From contig NZ_CP011008.1 of assembly GCF_001578185.1 (NCBI RefSeq), forward strand, positions 3,500,001-3,564,000: 64,000 nucleotides of DNA, read 5' to 3'. Source of the DNA: Peribacillus simplex (GTDB lineage: Bacteria > Bacillota > Bacilli > Bacillales > DSM-1321). Every line of letters starts with the position of its first letter. The first letter of the stretch is position 1. Position numbers and translations under genes: made by a program. Below the pieces are notes generated by a model, which was not told where the DNA came from, did not search any database, and saw nothing but the letters and a program-made list of their open reading frames with translations. Of this stretch, positions 8,766 through 15,307 are shown one piece after another.

Positions 8766-9683
8766 ATGGCACTAACGTTGGATAAAATTATACAAATAGA
8801 AGACGAATTAAAAAATATATTACAAAAAGCACAAATTGCTTTAAAAGATAACAAAATAGAAGATGGAAGGAAGACGCTCGCAGAATATAAAACCTGTTCA
8901 ATGAAATTAAGAAAATTGCTTTTAGATAACGGTTTTGGAAATTCTGGATATTTTGATGAATTTATTAATGTAAGTGTAACTGATAGTGTAGATGGTATAG
9001 AACCATTAACAAGTCTTAATAAGATAAGAAAATTAAAAGAACAAATTGAAATAGATATTTCTTATTTAAATAAAAATATAAATTATGTTCAAGAATGTAT
9101 TGACACTGGATTACCAATAAACAGGGATTTAAATTTCGAAGACAAGCTATCAGAAGTAGATTATGAAAAAATAATACGTGATATTTATAAATATGGAATT
9201 TTTATGAGCGGAACTAGAGACTCATATAAAAAACTTGAGGAAGTGGACATAAGGAATTTAATATTGAATAATATGAATTCAATTTATCCTAATTTGATTG
9301 GTACTGGTGAGACTTTCAATAAAGGTGGGCGTGCCGATATTATTCTAAAGAATAAAGAAAAAATTAATGTATTTATTGCAGAATGCAAACTCTGGAAAGG
9401 TCCCCAAAAATCAATTATTGAAGGATTAGACCAATTGTTGGATAACTATATAGCAGAACATGACAGAAAAATAGCATTATTAATATTTAACAATAAAGTA
9501 AAAATAGAAACTGCAACAAAGGGTATTAAGAAACATGTTGTACCTCACTTAAAAACTAAAAGGTTAAGCCCAATGCATATACGAACAAAATTTGAAGATT
9601 ATACATATTACTATCTGATAAAGCATCCGCTCGATTCAACTAAAACTGTTGAGCTTACAATTATTTTAATTAATATTAATTAG
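8766..9683 (+). CDS. Putative PD-(D/E)XK nuclease
   Basis: 305 residues. The N-terminal third is helical and charged. The C-terminal domain has the arrangement of a restriction-endonuclease-like fold: Glu159 in an EVDIRNLIL helix, then GGRADIILKNKEK with Asp191, a strand, and IAECKLWKGP with Glu206 and Lys208, which together form D-(X)n-E-X-K. The sequence after it (LDQLLDNYIAEHDRKIALLIF) is the usual following helix and strand. It starts at an ATG behind AAGGAGG, with TATAAT 30 bp upstream. It is the first gene inside the left end of the element and has no methylase neighbour. A defence or element-maintenance nuclease is inferred; the family is not identified. Confidence 0.65.
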   Translation: MALTLDKIIQIEDELKNILQKAQIALKDNKIEDGRKTLAEYKTCSMKLRKLLLDNGFGNSGYFDEFINVSVTDSVDGIEPLTSLNKIRKLKEQIEIDISYLNKNINYVQECIDTGLPINRDLNFEDKLSEVDYEKIIRDIYKYGIFMSGTRDSYKKLEEVDIRNLILNNMNSIYPNLIGTGETFNKGGRADIILKNKEKINVFIAECKLWKGPQKSIIEGLDQLLDNYIAEHDRKIALLIFNNKVKIETATKGIKKHVVPHLKTKRLSPMHIRTKFEDYTYYYLIKHPLDSTKTVELTIILININ

Positions 9684-9694
9684 CAGTTATAAAA

Positions 9695-9722
9695 AAAGTA
9701 GCCCTTATTTCTGAGCTACTTT
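9695..9722. terminator. Stem-loop after the nuclease gene
   Basis: Perfect 8-bp stem AAAGTAGC/GCTACTTT with A-rich sequence on the left and TTTC on the right. It ends the rightward nuclease transcript and also covers the last codons and stop of the convergent 30-codon gene. Confidence 0.65.
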
Positions 9723-9797
9723 CGATAAATATTCCGCTAAATTTTTAATCGCTTCTGGTGATGGTGCATTTCTAATAATCACTTTAATTTCTTTCAT
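9705..9797 (-). CDS. Very small protein, 30 residues
   Basis: The minus strand encodes a 30-residue peptide beginning MKEIKVIIRNAPSPEAIKNL and ending in LSKVAQK. A TTGAGGAG ribosome-binding site lies 8 bp before the ATG. The composition (beta strand, Pro turn, amphipathic helix) is protein-like, and its end coincides with a hairpin. It is on the opposite strand to the nuclease gene. I do not recognise the family. Very small proteins of this kind are common in phage-like elements. The ribosome-binding site and composition are the evidence; expression is unproven. Confidence 0.5.
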   Translation of the reverse strand: MKEIKVIIRNAPSPEAIKNLAEYLSKVAQK

Positions 9798-10086
9798 TTC
9801 GATTCTCCTCAAAACATTTAACGAGATTGTATTGAGAAGAATTAAAATGTAAGGTAAAACCGCAAATTTTGTGGATAACTTTATTTTGATTATTAATATC
9901 CAAATTAAATCGATGGTCTTATTTCATACTTTCGAGCTAAAGTAAACAAAATGTTTACAATATTATAAAAAAACGATTCATTTGTTGCATTTTTGTGAAA
10001 CATTAAAATTTTAGTTATCGAGATTTAAACACTTCAATCTTTGCATTAACCAAGACGCTCCCTGAAAATTAAATAAAAGATGCCAT
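9798..10086. other. Gene-free stretch in the element
   Basis: About 290 bp of AT-rich sequence between the small gene's start and the next terminator. It should carry the promoter of the 30-codon gene. I see no ORF and no strong repeat in it. Confidence 0.4.
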
Positions 10087-10120
10087 AAAAAAAGTTAGGG
10101 AATCCAATATGGATTCCCTA
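10087..10120 (-). terminator. Intrinsic terminator
   Basis: Perfect 10-bp stem TAGGGAATCC/GGATTCCCTA with loop AATAT; read leftward it is followed by a run of U. It is the second of two hairpins downstream of the leftward gene at 10210-10608. Confidence 0.8.
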
Positions 10121-10167
10121 GTAAAATTACAATTTTAGTAGAACCGTTATTATCTGTATCATAAACA

Positions 10168-10199
10168 CAAAAAAACACCAATGCTCGGTGCACTGGTGC
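10168..10199 (-). terminator. Imperfect terminator hairpin
   Basis: CACCAGTGCACCGAGCATTGGTG followed on the minus strand by a U run, a few bases after the stop of the leftward gene. The stem has internal mismatches, so it is weaker than the one further down. Confidence 0.5.
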
Positions 10200-10209
10200 G
10201 TTGTGATGA

Positions 10210-10608
10210 TTATTCCACATGAATTGTGAAGTCATCGTCACCTTCCGTAAAATAGAAAGATAAAGTTTTGCCTTCACATTCAACTACACATTCAAAAGAC
10301 ATAATGTCCGCAGGATTATCTATTGGTTCTAGAACAAGTTGAATATGCTCATTTATTTCCATATTGAAACTCAATGACTGATATTCAACATCATCTACAT
10401 CCAAAAGTTTATTCATTGCATCGTTTGCTTCTGTGATGGCAGGGAATATCTTTATCAGTTCATCTAATTTGGAAAAAATAACACCAGTGTTTTCATTGGT
10501 ATAATTTAACAAATTGATGTGTGAATCACTCAATGTTTTTTTGAGTTCTTCCTCGTAAAAATTCTGCCAATCTTCTTGCCAAGTGTTGATATGTGTTGCT
10601 GTTTTCAT
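10210..10608 (-). CDS. Hypothetical acidic protein
   Basis: 132 residues, markedly acidic (ENTGVIFSKLDELIKIF, LLDVDDVEYQ, TEGDDDFTIHVE). The N-terminal half is helical, the C-terminal half alternates strand-like segments. There is no signal peptide, membrane helix or metal-binding motif. A GGGGGAATG sequence precedes the ATG. It lies alone on the minus strand between two terminators. The acidity could suit a DNA-mimic or anti-regulatory protein, but that is only a thought; I do not recognise a family. Confidence 0.6.
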   Translation of the reverse strand: MKTATHINTWQEDWQNFYEEELKKTLSDSHINLLNYTNENTGVIFSKLDELIKIFPAITEANDAMNKLLDVDDVEYQSLSFNMEINEHIQLVLEPIDNPADIMSFECVVECEGKTLSFYFTEGDDDFTIHVE

Positions 10609-10726
10609 CGTTCATTCCCCCGTCAATTTTGGTGTGTTTCTTAGAAATTGAGGGCTATATTATGTAATTACCTTCCATTATAACACGAATGTCGAATTTT
10701 GTCGATGGGAATATTTTAAATAAAAA

Positions 10727-10790
10727 TTGCATCCTGTTTCCGCAAGATGCAACTTATAAACCAACTGGTGGCGCTCTGTTTCCGCAGAGC
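10727..10790. repeat. Two adjacent hairpins with the same loop
   Basis: TTGCATC/GATGCAA (10727-10752) and GCTCTG/CAGAGC (10773-10790) both enclose CTGTTTCCGCA. The stems differ while the loop sequence is kept. Confidence 0.6.
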
Positions 10791-10865
10791 AATTTTAAGG
10801 AATCGTGTATTCACCTCTTTCTGAGAAAGGCCATTCACGGGGCCATATTTAATGAATCTTAAATA

Positions 10866-10890
10866 ACCACTCGACGATTAAACCGAGTGG
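10866..10890 (-). terminator. Terminator hairpin of the 70-residue gene
   Basis: CCACTCG/CGAGTGG with a 10-base loop, just downstream of the leftward gene at 10899-11111. The U tract after it is short. Confidence 0.55.
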
Positions 10891-10898
10891 CATTCTGT

Positions 10899-11111
10899 TT
10901 ATTGTGGGAATCTAACTACTGCAGGTCTTAACGGATTGATTTCCGAACCTGTATATGGAATTGCCCACTTCTTATTGACGGTAAAATCTGTTGCTACAGC
11001 GTCCGGCAAATCATAAACATAAGTGGGAGAATAACTTGAGCCTTTCATAAAAGTACCGTTATACGTACCTTCCGCAATGCAAACTGCTGTTAGAAAAATT
11101 ACTTTAGTCAT
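10899..11111 (-). CDS. Hypothetical protein, 70 residues
   Basis: Begins MTKVIFLTAVCIAEGTYNGTF and ends in PLRPAVVRFPQ. The ATG follows AAAGGAGA with normal spacing; the frame extends 15 codons upstream without a site. A short hydrophobic N-terminus is present but not long enough to call as a signal peptide. The rest is rich in Tyr, Pro and small residues, suggesting a small beta fold. It is preceded by a set of TTTTGATA repeats and by structured region A. I do not recognise it. It may be the target of whatever those upstream structures do. Confidence 0.55.
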   Translation of the reverse strand: MTKVIFLTAVCIAEGTYNGTFMKGSSYSPTYVYDLPDAVATDFTVNKKWAIPYTGSEINPLRPAVVRFPQ

Positions 11112-11181
11112 GATAACAATCTCCTTTAATATATATTTACCTGTCATTTGATGCACTGCTGCTTCATTAAAATGACGGTAT

Positions 11182-11264
11182 TATTGATACTTTTGATAGG
11201 TTTTCATGCACTTTTGATACCTTTTTGATAGGTTCCTAATGTGCATTTACGATGAATTATCGTA
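11182..11264. repeat. TTTTGATA repeats plus inverted repeat
   Basis: Copies of (T)TTTGATA(C/G) begin near 11182, 11191, 11211 and 11221, with partial 10-bp phasing. They are followed by TACGAT-GAATT-ATCGTA at 11248-11264. They lie 70-155 bp upstream of the leftward 70-residue gene, so they could be operator sites or origin-like iterons of the element. Confidence 0.5.
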
Positions 11265-11345
11265 GGAATTGCTCGATTTACTGAATCCCAAACTGAAAGT
11301 ACGAATCAAACAGGATAGGAATGTGATAGAAACCCATTGGTAATG

Positions 11346-11371
11346 CGGTTCCTAAAGACCGGTTTTTTTTT
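11346..11371 (+). terminator. Possible plus-strand terminator before structured region A
   Basis: GCGGTT/GACCGG-like stem with loop CCTAAA followed by nine T on the plus strand. No gene that would use it is visible on that strand, which hints at a rightward untranslated transcript. The stem is short. Confidence 0.35.
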
Positions 11372-11385
11372 ACAAGGGGATTACC

Positions 11386-11526
11386 AGGACTAAGAGGTGC
11401 AGAGATACTAAAAAACCCATTTCCCCCTATTTACTTTTGGCGGTTTTTGAATGCCGAACTCCCCATAATCGTCAAAAGTAAAGTTAGGGAAATGTGGGCC
11501 ACCAAATTCTCCCACTCCTTTGTCCT
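11386..11526. ncRNA. Candidate structured RNA or hairpin element, copy A
   Basis: A 141-nt long imperfect hairpin. The outer stem AGGACTAAGAGGTG pairs with CACTCCTTTGTCCT (12 of 14 positions). A middle stem pairs CCCATTTCCCCCTA (11416-11429) with TAGGGAAATGTGGG (11485-11498). A perfect 10-bp inner stem pairs TTTACTTTTG (11430-11439) with CAAAAGTAAA (11473-11482). A related structure with compensatory changes occurs at 14482-14589. The strand that is transcribed cannot be told; no coding frame crosses it. I cannot match it to a known RNA class. Confidence 0.6.
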
Positions 11527-11540
11527 TTAACGGTCCTATC

Positions 11541-11568
11541 AAAAAAAAACCCATTTACATTTAAATGG
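11541..11568 (-). terminator. Terminator of the first small HNH gene
   Basis: CCATTT/AAATGG hairpin with a run of nine A on the left, i.e. U after the stem on the minus strand, directly downstream of the leftward HNH gene. Confidence 0.65.
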
Positions 11569-11573
11569 ATTTG

Positions 11574-11954
11574 CTACAAAGTATAGTGATTTTCTAATTC
11601 CTTGGGTGTGAAATCAAAGTCCAATTGGTCTACAGTCCCATATTCCGTATTGCATTGTCGGCACAGAGTCACGCAGTTAGATGCTTCATACATCAACTCA
11701 GGGTAATCAATACGTGGTTTGATATGATGCACCTGTAAATTAGCAGTGGTAATTTCACTGTACTTTGCTACACATCGTTGGCAATGAGCACCGTCACGGT
11801 CAAGTATCATTTGCCTAAACTTTTTCCACTTAGTTGTCGTTAATTCCTTGTTACGTTCAATTTCTGCTTTATGTTTGCGTTGTGTTTTTGTACAAGGGCA
11901 TTTTGTGTATTCGTCTAAAATATTACCGCACTTGCATATTCTTTTTCTTGGCAT
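11574..11954 (-). CDS. Small HNH endonuclease-like protein
   Basis: 126 residues. The N-terminus has a CKCGN-(X)9-CPC cysteine cluster, probably a zinc knuckle. The core is HNH: RDGAHCQRC, then LQVHHIKPRIDYPELMYEASNCVTLCRQCN, with the catalytic His pair and the zinc cysteines present. Such short HNH proteins occur in phages (packaging nicking or homing functions) and in introns. It is a paralogue of the gene just upstream at 12048-12431 and shares its N-terminal cysteine cluster. It is separated from that gene by about 90 bp and ends at a clear terminator. The cellular substrate is unknown. Confidence 0.8.
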   Translation of the reverse strand: MPRKRICKCGNILDEYTKCPCTKTQRKHKAEIERNKELTTTKWKKFRQMILDRDGAHCQRCVAKYSEITTANLQVHHIKPRIDYPELMYEASNCVTLCRQCNTEYGTVDQLDFDFTPKELENHYTL

Positions 11955-12047
11955 TCGAACCTTCTCCTTTATGTTCTATGATTTCGAAACCTTGGAAATC
12001 ATATATACTGAATGCAACCAATCTTATTAATGTTTTCCGTAACCTTT

Positions 12048-12431
12048 TCATAAACAAAGTGGATGGTCTGCTCTTTTGACTACCCGTTCAAAGTCCAATG
12101 TGTTACTGGCACCAAGTTCCCTGACACATCTTGTACAAACCGTTATCAAATTGGACGGTTCATATGCTAACTCTGGAAAATGTTGATAGGACTTGATATG
12201 ATGACATCTTAAATTGACAAATACATACAATCCAATCTTAAACAAGCACCGTTGACAACGACCGCCATCTCGCTCTTGTATTTCCTTTGCTAGTTTTTGG
12301 AACTCCGGGGTATTGGAAGGGTCTGGAATTCCTTTCGGCATTGTCCCATATTTTTTACAATGGCACCATTCATTTTCTTTTATCACATTACCGCATTTGC
12401 AAAATTTTGTTATTGTTTTCAATCTGGGCAT
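12048..12431 (-). CDS. Small HNH endonuclease-like protein, paralogue
   Basis: 127 residues. Begins MPRLKTITKFCKCGNVIKEN with the same cysteine cluster as its neighbour, then ERDGGRCQRCLFK and LRCHHIKSYQHFPELAYEPSNLITVCTRC. The HH pair, Asn and both CxxC motifs are kept, so it may be active. The two genes look like an old tandem duplication, since they diverge over most positions while keeping the framework. A GGAGGAATTACATT sequence gives the ribosome-binding site. It is likely cotranscribed with the small gene at 12459-12638. Confidence 0.78.
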   Translation of the reverse strand: MPRLKTITKFCKCGNVIKENEWCHCKKYGTMPKGIPDPSNTPEFQKLAKEIQERDGGRCQRCLFKIGLYVFVNLRCHHIKSYQHFPELAYEPSNLITVCTRCVRELGASNTLDFERVVKRADHPLCL

Positions 12432-12458
12432 AATGTAATTCCTCCTATTTTTTGAATA

Positions 12459-12638
12459 TTAATATTCACTTTCTTCGAACACATCAAGCACACTTGCTTT
12501 CTTTTTTGCACCGTTTTCCATAGCATATTGAATCAATATCAGTGAAGCATAGGGCTGTGTTTTTTGACCGTATTTCTTCGCTTCAGAAATGTACCATTGC
12601 TTGATATATGGCGGTAAATTAGTGACCAATTTATCCAT
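12459..12638 (-). CDS. Small putative DNA-binding protein
   Basis: 59 residues from an ATG behind GAAGGAGAG; six more codons are open upstream but lack a site. The sequence MDKLVTNLPPYIKQWYISEA resembles the strand-helix start of ribbon-helix-helix regulators, followed by a second helix (PYASLILIQYAMENG). It ends DVFEESEY. It lies at the head of the leftward pair of HNH genes and could regulate them. The RHH assignment is by feel of pattern only. Confidence 0.5.
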   Translation of the reverse strand: MDKLVTNLPPYIKQWYISEAKKYGQKTQPYASLILIQYAMENGAKKKASVLDVFEESEY

Positions 12639-12756
12639 TATTAATCTCTCCTTCATGTACTATTCGTATATTGTCAATCTATTAACTGAGTACCCCTGAT
12701 ATATATATTGACAATTGACCCGTTTGTTAGTGACTCTTTAGAACCTACTTTTTCCC

Positions 12757-12784
12757 AAAAAAGAGGACGAGCATCAGCCCGTCC
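12757..12784 (-). terminator. Terminator of the helicase gene
   Basis: GGACGAGC/GCCCGTCC stem (one mismatch), loop ATCA, with six A on the left, i.e. a U run on the minus strand, a few bases after the helicase stop. Confidence 0.75.
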
Positions 12785-12789
12785 AGTTT

Positions 12790-14124
12790 TCATATTTCAA
12801 AGTTCGCCCACCGTTTCAACAAGGTTCTCATGCGCTCTGCAGGTATATAACAATTCATTTCTTCACCGTTACGGATGCACCCACGGAACAGGAATTGAAT
12901 TAAATCCGATACCGCCAATTTATCTTCGTCTACTTTAATCCCATATTCACTAAAGAAATTCTTTTCAATTGGATTAACGAAACGATTATATACATATGCC
13001 ATGCTTGTACAATGTCCATATGCGTTGGTCGCCCTGGCATTAAGTGCGACAAAATTATCACTAGCACGGTCACCGTTCTTGTTCCATTTACATTTTGCAT
13101 TTTTCAGAGTCGGGGCAAAATCTGATATTGTTGTCCAAAAAATGTATTCATTCTCGGTGGGTTCAACTGACCTGAAATAATTCCGCAAATTATTGTTCAA
13201 TTGTTTCAAATCTTTGGGAGTAGCAGTTTTCCGAAACCATGATGATGAAAGTTTGGATTTGCGCTGCTGTTCATTGAGTTTTTCACGACAATCATAATTG
13301 GAGTTCAATGGACTCTTTTTCTTGTTTGTATCATCATCCAAATATATATTTAATTTTTCATACACTTCTTTACGTGGTTCGAGGGTCGGGTCGTAATCAA
13401 TCAATTCATAATGATTGTCAGAGTCCTTCACGCTGTATTTTTTAAATTTAATATCGTTCGCCATGTAATAATTACACTGCTCTTGACCATCGAACATATA
13501 AGTCAATACATAAACCTCATCGAATGCTTCAAATGCTCTGGTATTCATTGTCCAAAAAACAGCGATTCCGTTTTGAAGGATTAGATTGTCGCTTTCGGCA
13601 AGAATCTTCATGTCGGAGAATTTGCCTTTATAATCATCATCTAACCATACAACTTTGTCATTTTCTCCAATTTCAATCGTTCCGTTATCAATCAATAATT
13701 TAATATCACTTTTGGAAATATCGTATTGTTCAAGGACACTCGCCACCTCATCCATAATCAGCGTATATCCTTTTTCCTCGATGGCATCCAAAATGTTCAA
13801 ATCCAGTTTCTTGAATAATTCATGAGTAGTTGCCACCGATTTTCCAAGTGTTATTAATGCTTCAAAACTTTTGATTTTGGTTCCTTTTGCCTCTGGTTCG
13901 AAAAAATCAATGTCAGTTGCTTGCTGTATACGTTCCACTTCCTTCAAAAATGGTGTCACATATATGTATTTCAATGGTTCACCCGAGTCACCGAATGCCA
14001 ATTTCTTGTTTTGTCCGATATTTTCATTTATATGTTGAATTGCCCATGAAGTCTTTCCTGCTCCACACATGGCATCCACTACATTTATTGTTTGGGTCAT
14101 GTTAAATCCTTTTACTTCCCTCAT
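12790..14124 (-). CDS. Phage-type P-loop ATPase / DEAD-like helicase
   Basis: 444 residues. Walker A is DAMCGAGKTSWAIQ (Lys24, Thr25), Walker B is LIMDEVAS with Asp125 and Glu126, and near residues 410-420 IQFLFRGCIRNGEEMNCYI looks like motif VI with its arginine finger. This is the layout of the superfamily 2 helicases found in phages and small mobile elements. The start follows GGAGG by 7 bp. It is the only recognisable replication-type gene of the element. A role in replication of the excised circle is inferred from that. The 500 bp upstream are gene-free and structured. It is preceded on its own strand by structured region B. Confidence 0.7.
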   Translation of the reverse strand: MREVKGFNMTQTINVVDAMCGAGKTSWAIQHINENIGQNKKLAFGDSGEPLKYIYVTPFLKEVERIQQATDIDFFEPEAKGTKIKSFEALITLGKSVATTHELFKKLDLNILDAIEEKGYTLIMDEVASVLEQYDISKSDIKLLIDNGTIEIGENDKVVWLDDDYKGKFSDMKILAESDNLILQNGIAVFWTMNTRAFEAFDEVYVLTYMFDGQEQCNYYMANDIKFKKYSVKDSDNHYELIDYDPTLEPRKEVYEKLNIYLDDDTNKKKSPLNSNYDCREKLNEQQRKSKLSSSWFRKTATPKDLKQLNNNLRNYFRSVEPTENEYIFWTTISDFAPTLKNAKCKWNKNGDRASDNFVALNARATNAYGHCTSMAYVYNRFVNPIEKNFFSEYGIKVDEDKLAVSDLIQFLFRGCIRNGEEMNCYIPAERMRTLLKRWANFEI

Positions 14125-14139
14125 TGTGATTCCTCCAGT

Positions 14140-14481
14140 ATATTTTCATACCGTCATTGTATTGAAAAGGAATCCAATCCGTAGGAGGCATCCATAAAAT
14201 ATTTTATTCAGCACGAAAAGTGTGCCAGCAACGTTCAGAAACCCATTGATACCAACGTTAGTTCGAGGTTCCCTTTAAAGAGGATATATAAGAAGTGTGC
14301 CAGAAGAAAACCGACCCGAAGGGGAAGGCATTGCGCTGTAGTGAACGCAGTGAACGTAAGCAAGGAAGCACGCCAGTGATTCCATAATTGAGGTTCGTAA
14401 CTGCGTTACTCCCTGCGCTTAGGTGCTTCGCATCCAGACTGCTTCACGGTTTTTTCGGTTTTTTTTTGAGTAGGAGAAGTC
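14140..14481. other. Gene-free, partly GC-rich leader between helicase and structured region B
   Basis: Contains an 11-bp direct repeat AAGTGTGCCAG (14218-14228 and 14293-14303). It has the motif AGAAACCCATTG...GGTTCC...AAAG that also occurs before copy A (from about 11328). A GC-richer block from about 14310 to 14455 has hairpin arms GAAGCAC/GTGCTTC and GTAAC/GTTAC and the series AGTGAACGCAGTGAACGTAAGC. T runs at 14448-14467 precede copy B. An origin, an untranslated RNA or an insertion are all possible. Confidence 0.45.
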
Positions 14482-14589
14482 AGGACTAAGAGGTGGTCAG
14501 ATACTGCAAATCCAGATTCCCAGCAGTGAGATTTCAAAATCTAAATTACAGGAAAACGGATTTTCGAGAGATTCCTACCCCTTTGTCCT
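14482..14589. ncRNA. Candidate structured RNA or hairpin element, copy B
   Basis: A 108-nt imperfect hairpin related to copy A. AGGACTAAGAGGTGG pairs with CTACCCCTTTGTCCT; the G-U pair of copy A is G-C here, a compensatory change. Inner stems are AAATCC/GGATTT and the apical AGATTT/AAATCT. The 5' arm and the sequence CAGATACT after it are conserved between copies, while the inner stems differ completely in sequence but keep the hairpin form. It is read as RNA or acts as DNA; the strand is not known. Confidence 0.6.
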
Positions 14590-14605
14590 GTGACACCCCT
14601 CAATA

Positions 14606-14630
14606 AAAAAAACCCACTCATTGAGTAGGT
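14606..14630 (-). terminator. Terminator of the small membrane protein gene
   Basis: ACCCACTCA/TGAGTAGGT hairpin with a run of eight A on the left, i.e. U on the minus strand; the stem touches the stop codon of the leftward gene. Confidence 0.7.
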
Positions 14631-14833
14631 CATTCTTTTTCCTTCTTTGCTTTCTTATCCATAATGTGCAAAATGACTGTACAAATCAGCATGTAGCCCG
14701 TCAATGATATCCAATAGTACATTGGGAAAGCATCATTTCCAATCGTTGACCATGCCCATATACCGAATATCAAATATGGCATGAACAATAACAGTCGGAG
14801 CTTCCAGAGATATGTTCCCCATTTAATCTTCAT
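14630..14833 (-). CDS. Small two-helix membrane protein, family copy 1
   Basis: 67 residues: MKIKWGTYLWKLRLLLFMPY, a first membrane helix, a short polar loop with Asp/Pro/Tyr-Tyr, a second helix (YMLICTVILHIM) and a basic tail DKKAKKEKE. It is a clear paralogue of the rightward gene at 15736-15933, sharing YLWKLRLLLF, the YY loop and the KKAKKEKE tail. Its ATG overlaps the stop of the 47-codon gene upstream, so the two are coupled. The function is unknown; the hydrophobic hairpin with a basic tail could suit a holin-like, toxin-like or membrane-recruitment role. Confidence 0.65.
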   Translation of the reverse strand: MKIKWGTYLWKLRLLLFMPYLIFGIWAWSTIGNDAFPMYYWISLTGYMLICTVILHIMDKKAKKEKE

Positions 14834-14966
14834 GAATCAGCACATCCAATACTTGTGCCATTTGGTAATCCTTTTCAGCAATCGCATTAATTAAACTCTG
14901 ACAATTATTTTCTCGGAGCACTTCTGCCAATAGTTGCAAATCCACTGTCACTCCTGATATTTTCAT
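14823..14966 (-). CDS. Small protein, 47 residues
   Basis: The minus strand encodes MKISGVTVDLQLLAEVLREN continuing to AQVLDVLIHED. An AAAGGAGGAATTAC ribosome-binding site stands before the ATG, which is strong support for so short a gene. It is acidic and mostly helical. It overlaps the following membrane-protein gene by 11 bp, so the pair is probably cotranslated. The pairing of a small acidic soluble protein with a small membrane protein resembles toxin-antitoxin organisation, but nothing more supports that. Its promoter region holds the palindromes listed next. Confidence 0.55.
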   Translation of the reverse strand: MKISGVTVDLQLLAEVLRENNCQSLINAIAEKDYQMAQVLDVLIHED

Positions 14967-14986
14967 GTAATTCCTCCTTTTAGTTC

Positions 14987-15062
14987 AACGCAAAATGGCG
15001 TTTATCTCCATAAAATCGTGGATATCTCATTAAACGCACATAATCACGTTATACTGCGTTTT
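14987..15062. promoter_or_regulatory. Palindromic AACGC/GCGTT sites in a divergent promoter region
   Basis: AACGC-AAAATG-GCGTT is a perfect inverted repeat at 14987-15002. AAACGCA (15032-15038) and TGCGTTT (15055-15061) form a second. A further GGCGTTTT lies near 15128. They sit between a leftward pair and the rightward small-protein operon, where a repressor of a lysogeny-type switch would bind. Confidence 0.45.
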
Positions 15063-15228
15063 AACACATTCTATACATAAACCCTTTCGAATATTATTAA
15101 AACATCGTGGCGGTACGTTTAAATGGGGCGTTTTCATTTAGAAAGTTGAAAATAGAAATCCAAAACCAATATCCACCATCCTACCCACATCAATCTTGAT
15201 AGTTTTGTCCTATCACGGAATATAGATT

Positions 15229-15256
15229 GACAGCATTTTCCCTGTACTTCATACTA
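15229..15256 (+). promoter_or_regulatory. Candidate promoter of the small-protein operon
   Basis: TTGACA is followed after about 19 bp by TACTAT, roughly 50 bp before the first gene's ribosome-binding site. The spacing is a little long, so this is a moderate candidate for a sigma-A site. Confidence 0.4.
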
Positions 15257-15307
15257 TTGTAGTAACAGAATTGACGGAATTTTTAGTATATTAGGAGGAC
15301 AAAATCC

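Noticed and set aside
11386..11526. Group I intron or riboswitch of a known class for structured region A
   Set aside because: The conserved catalytic core of group I introns (P, Q, R and S elements) is missing and no known aptamer signature is visible.
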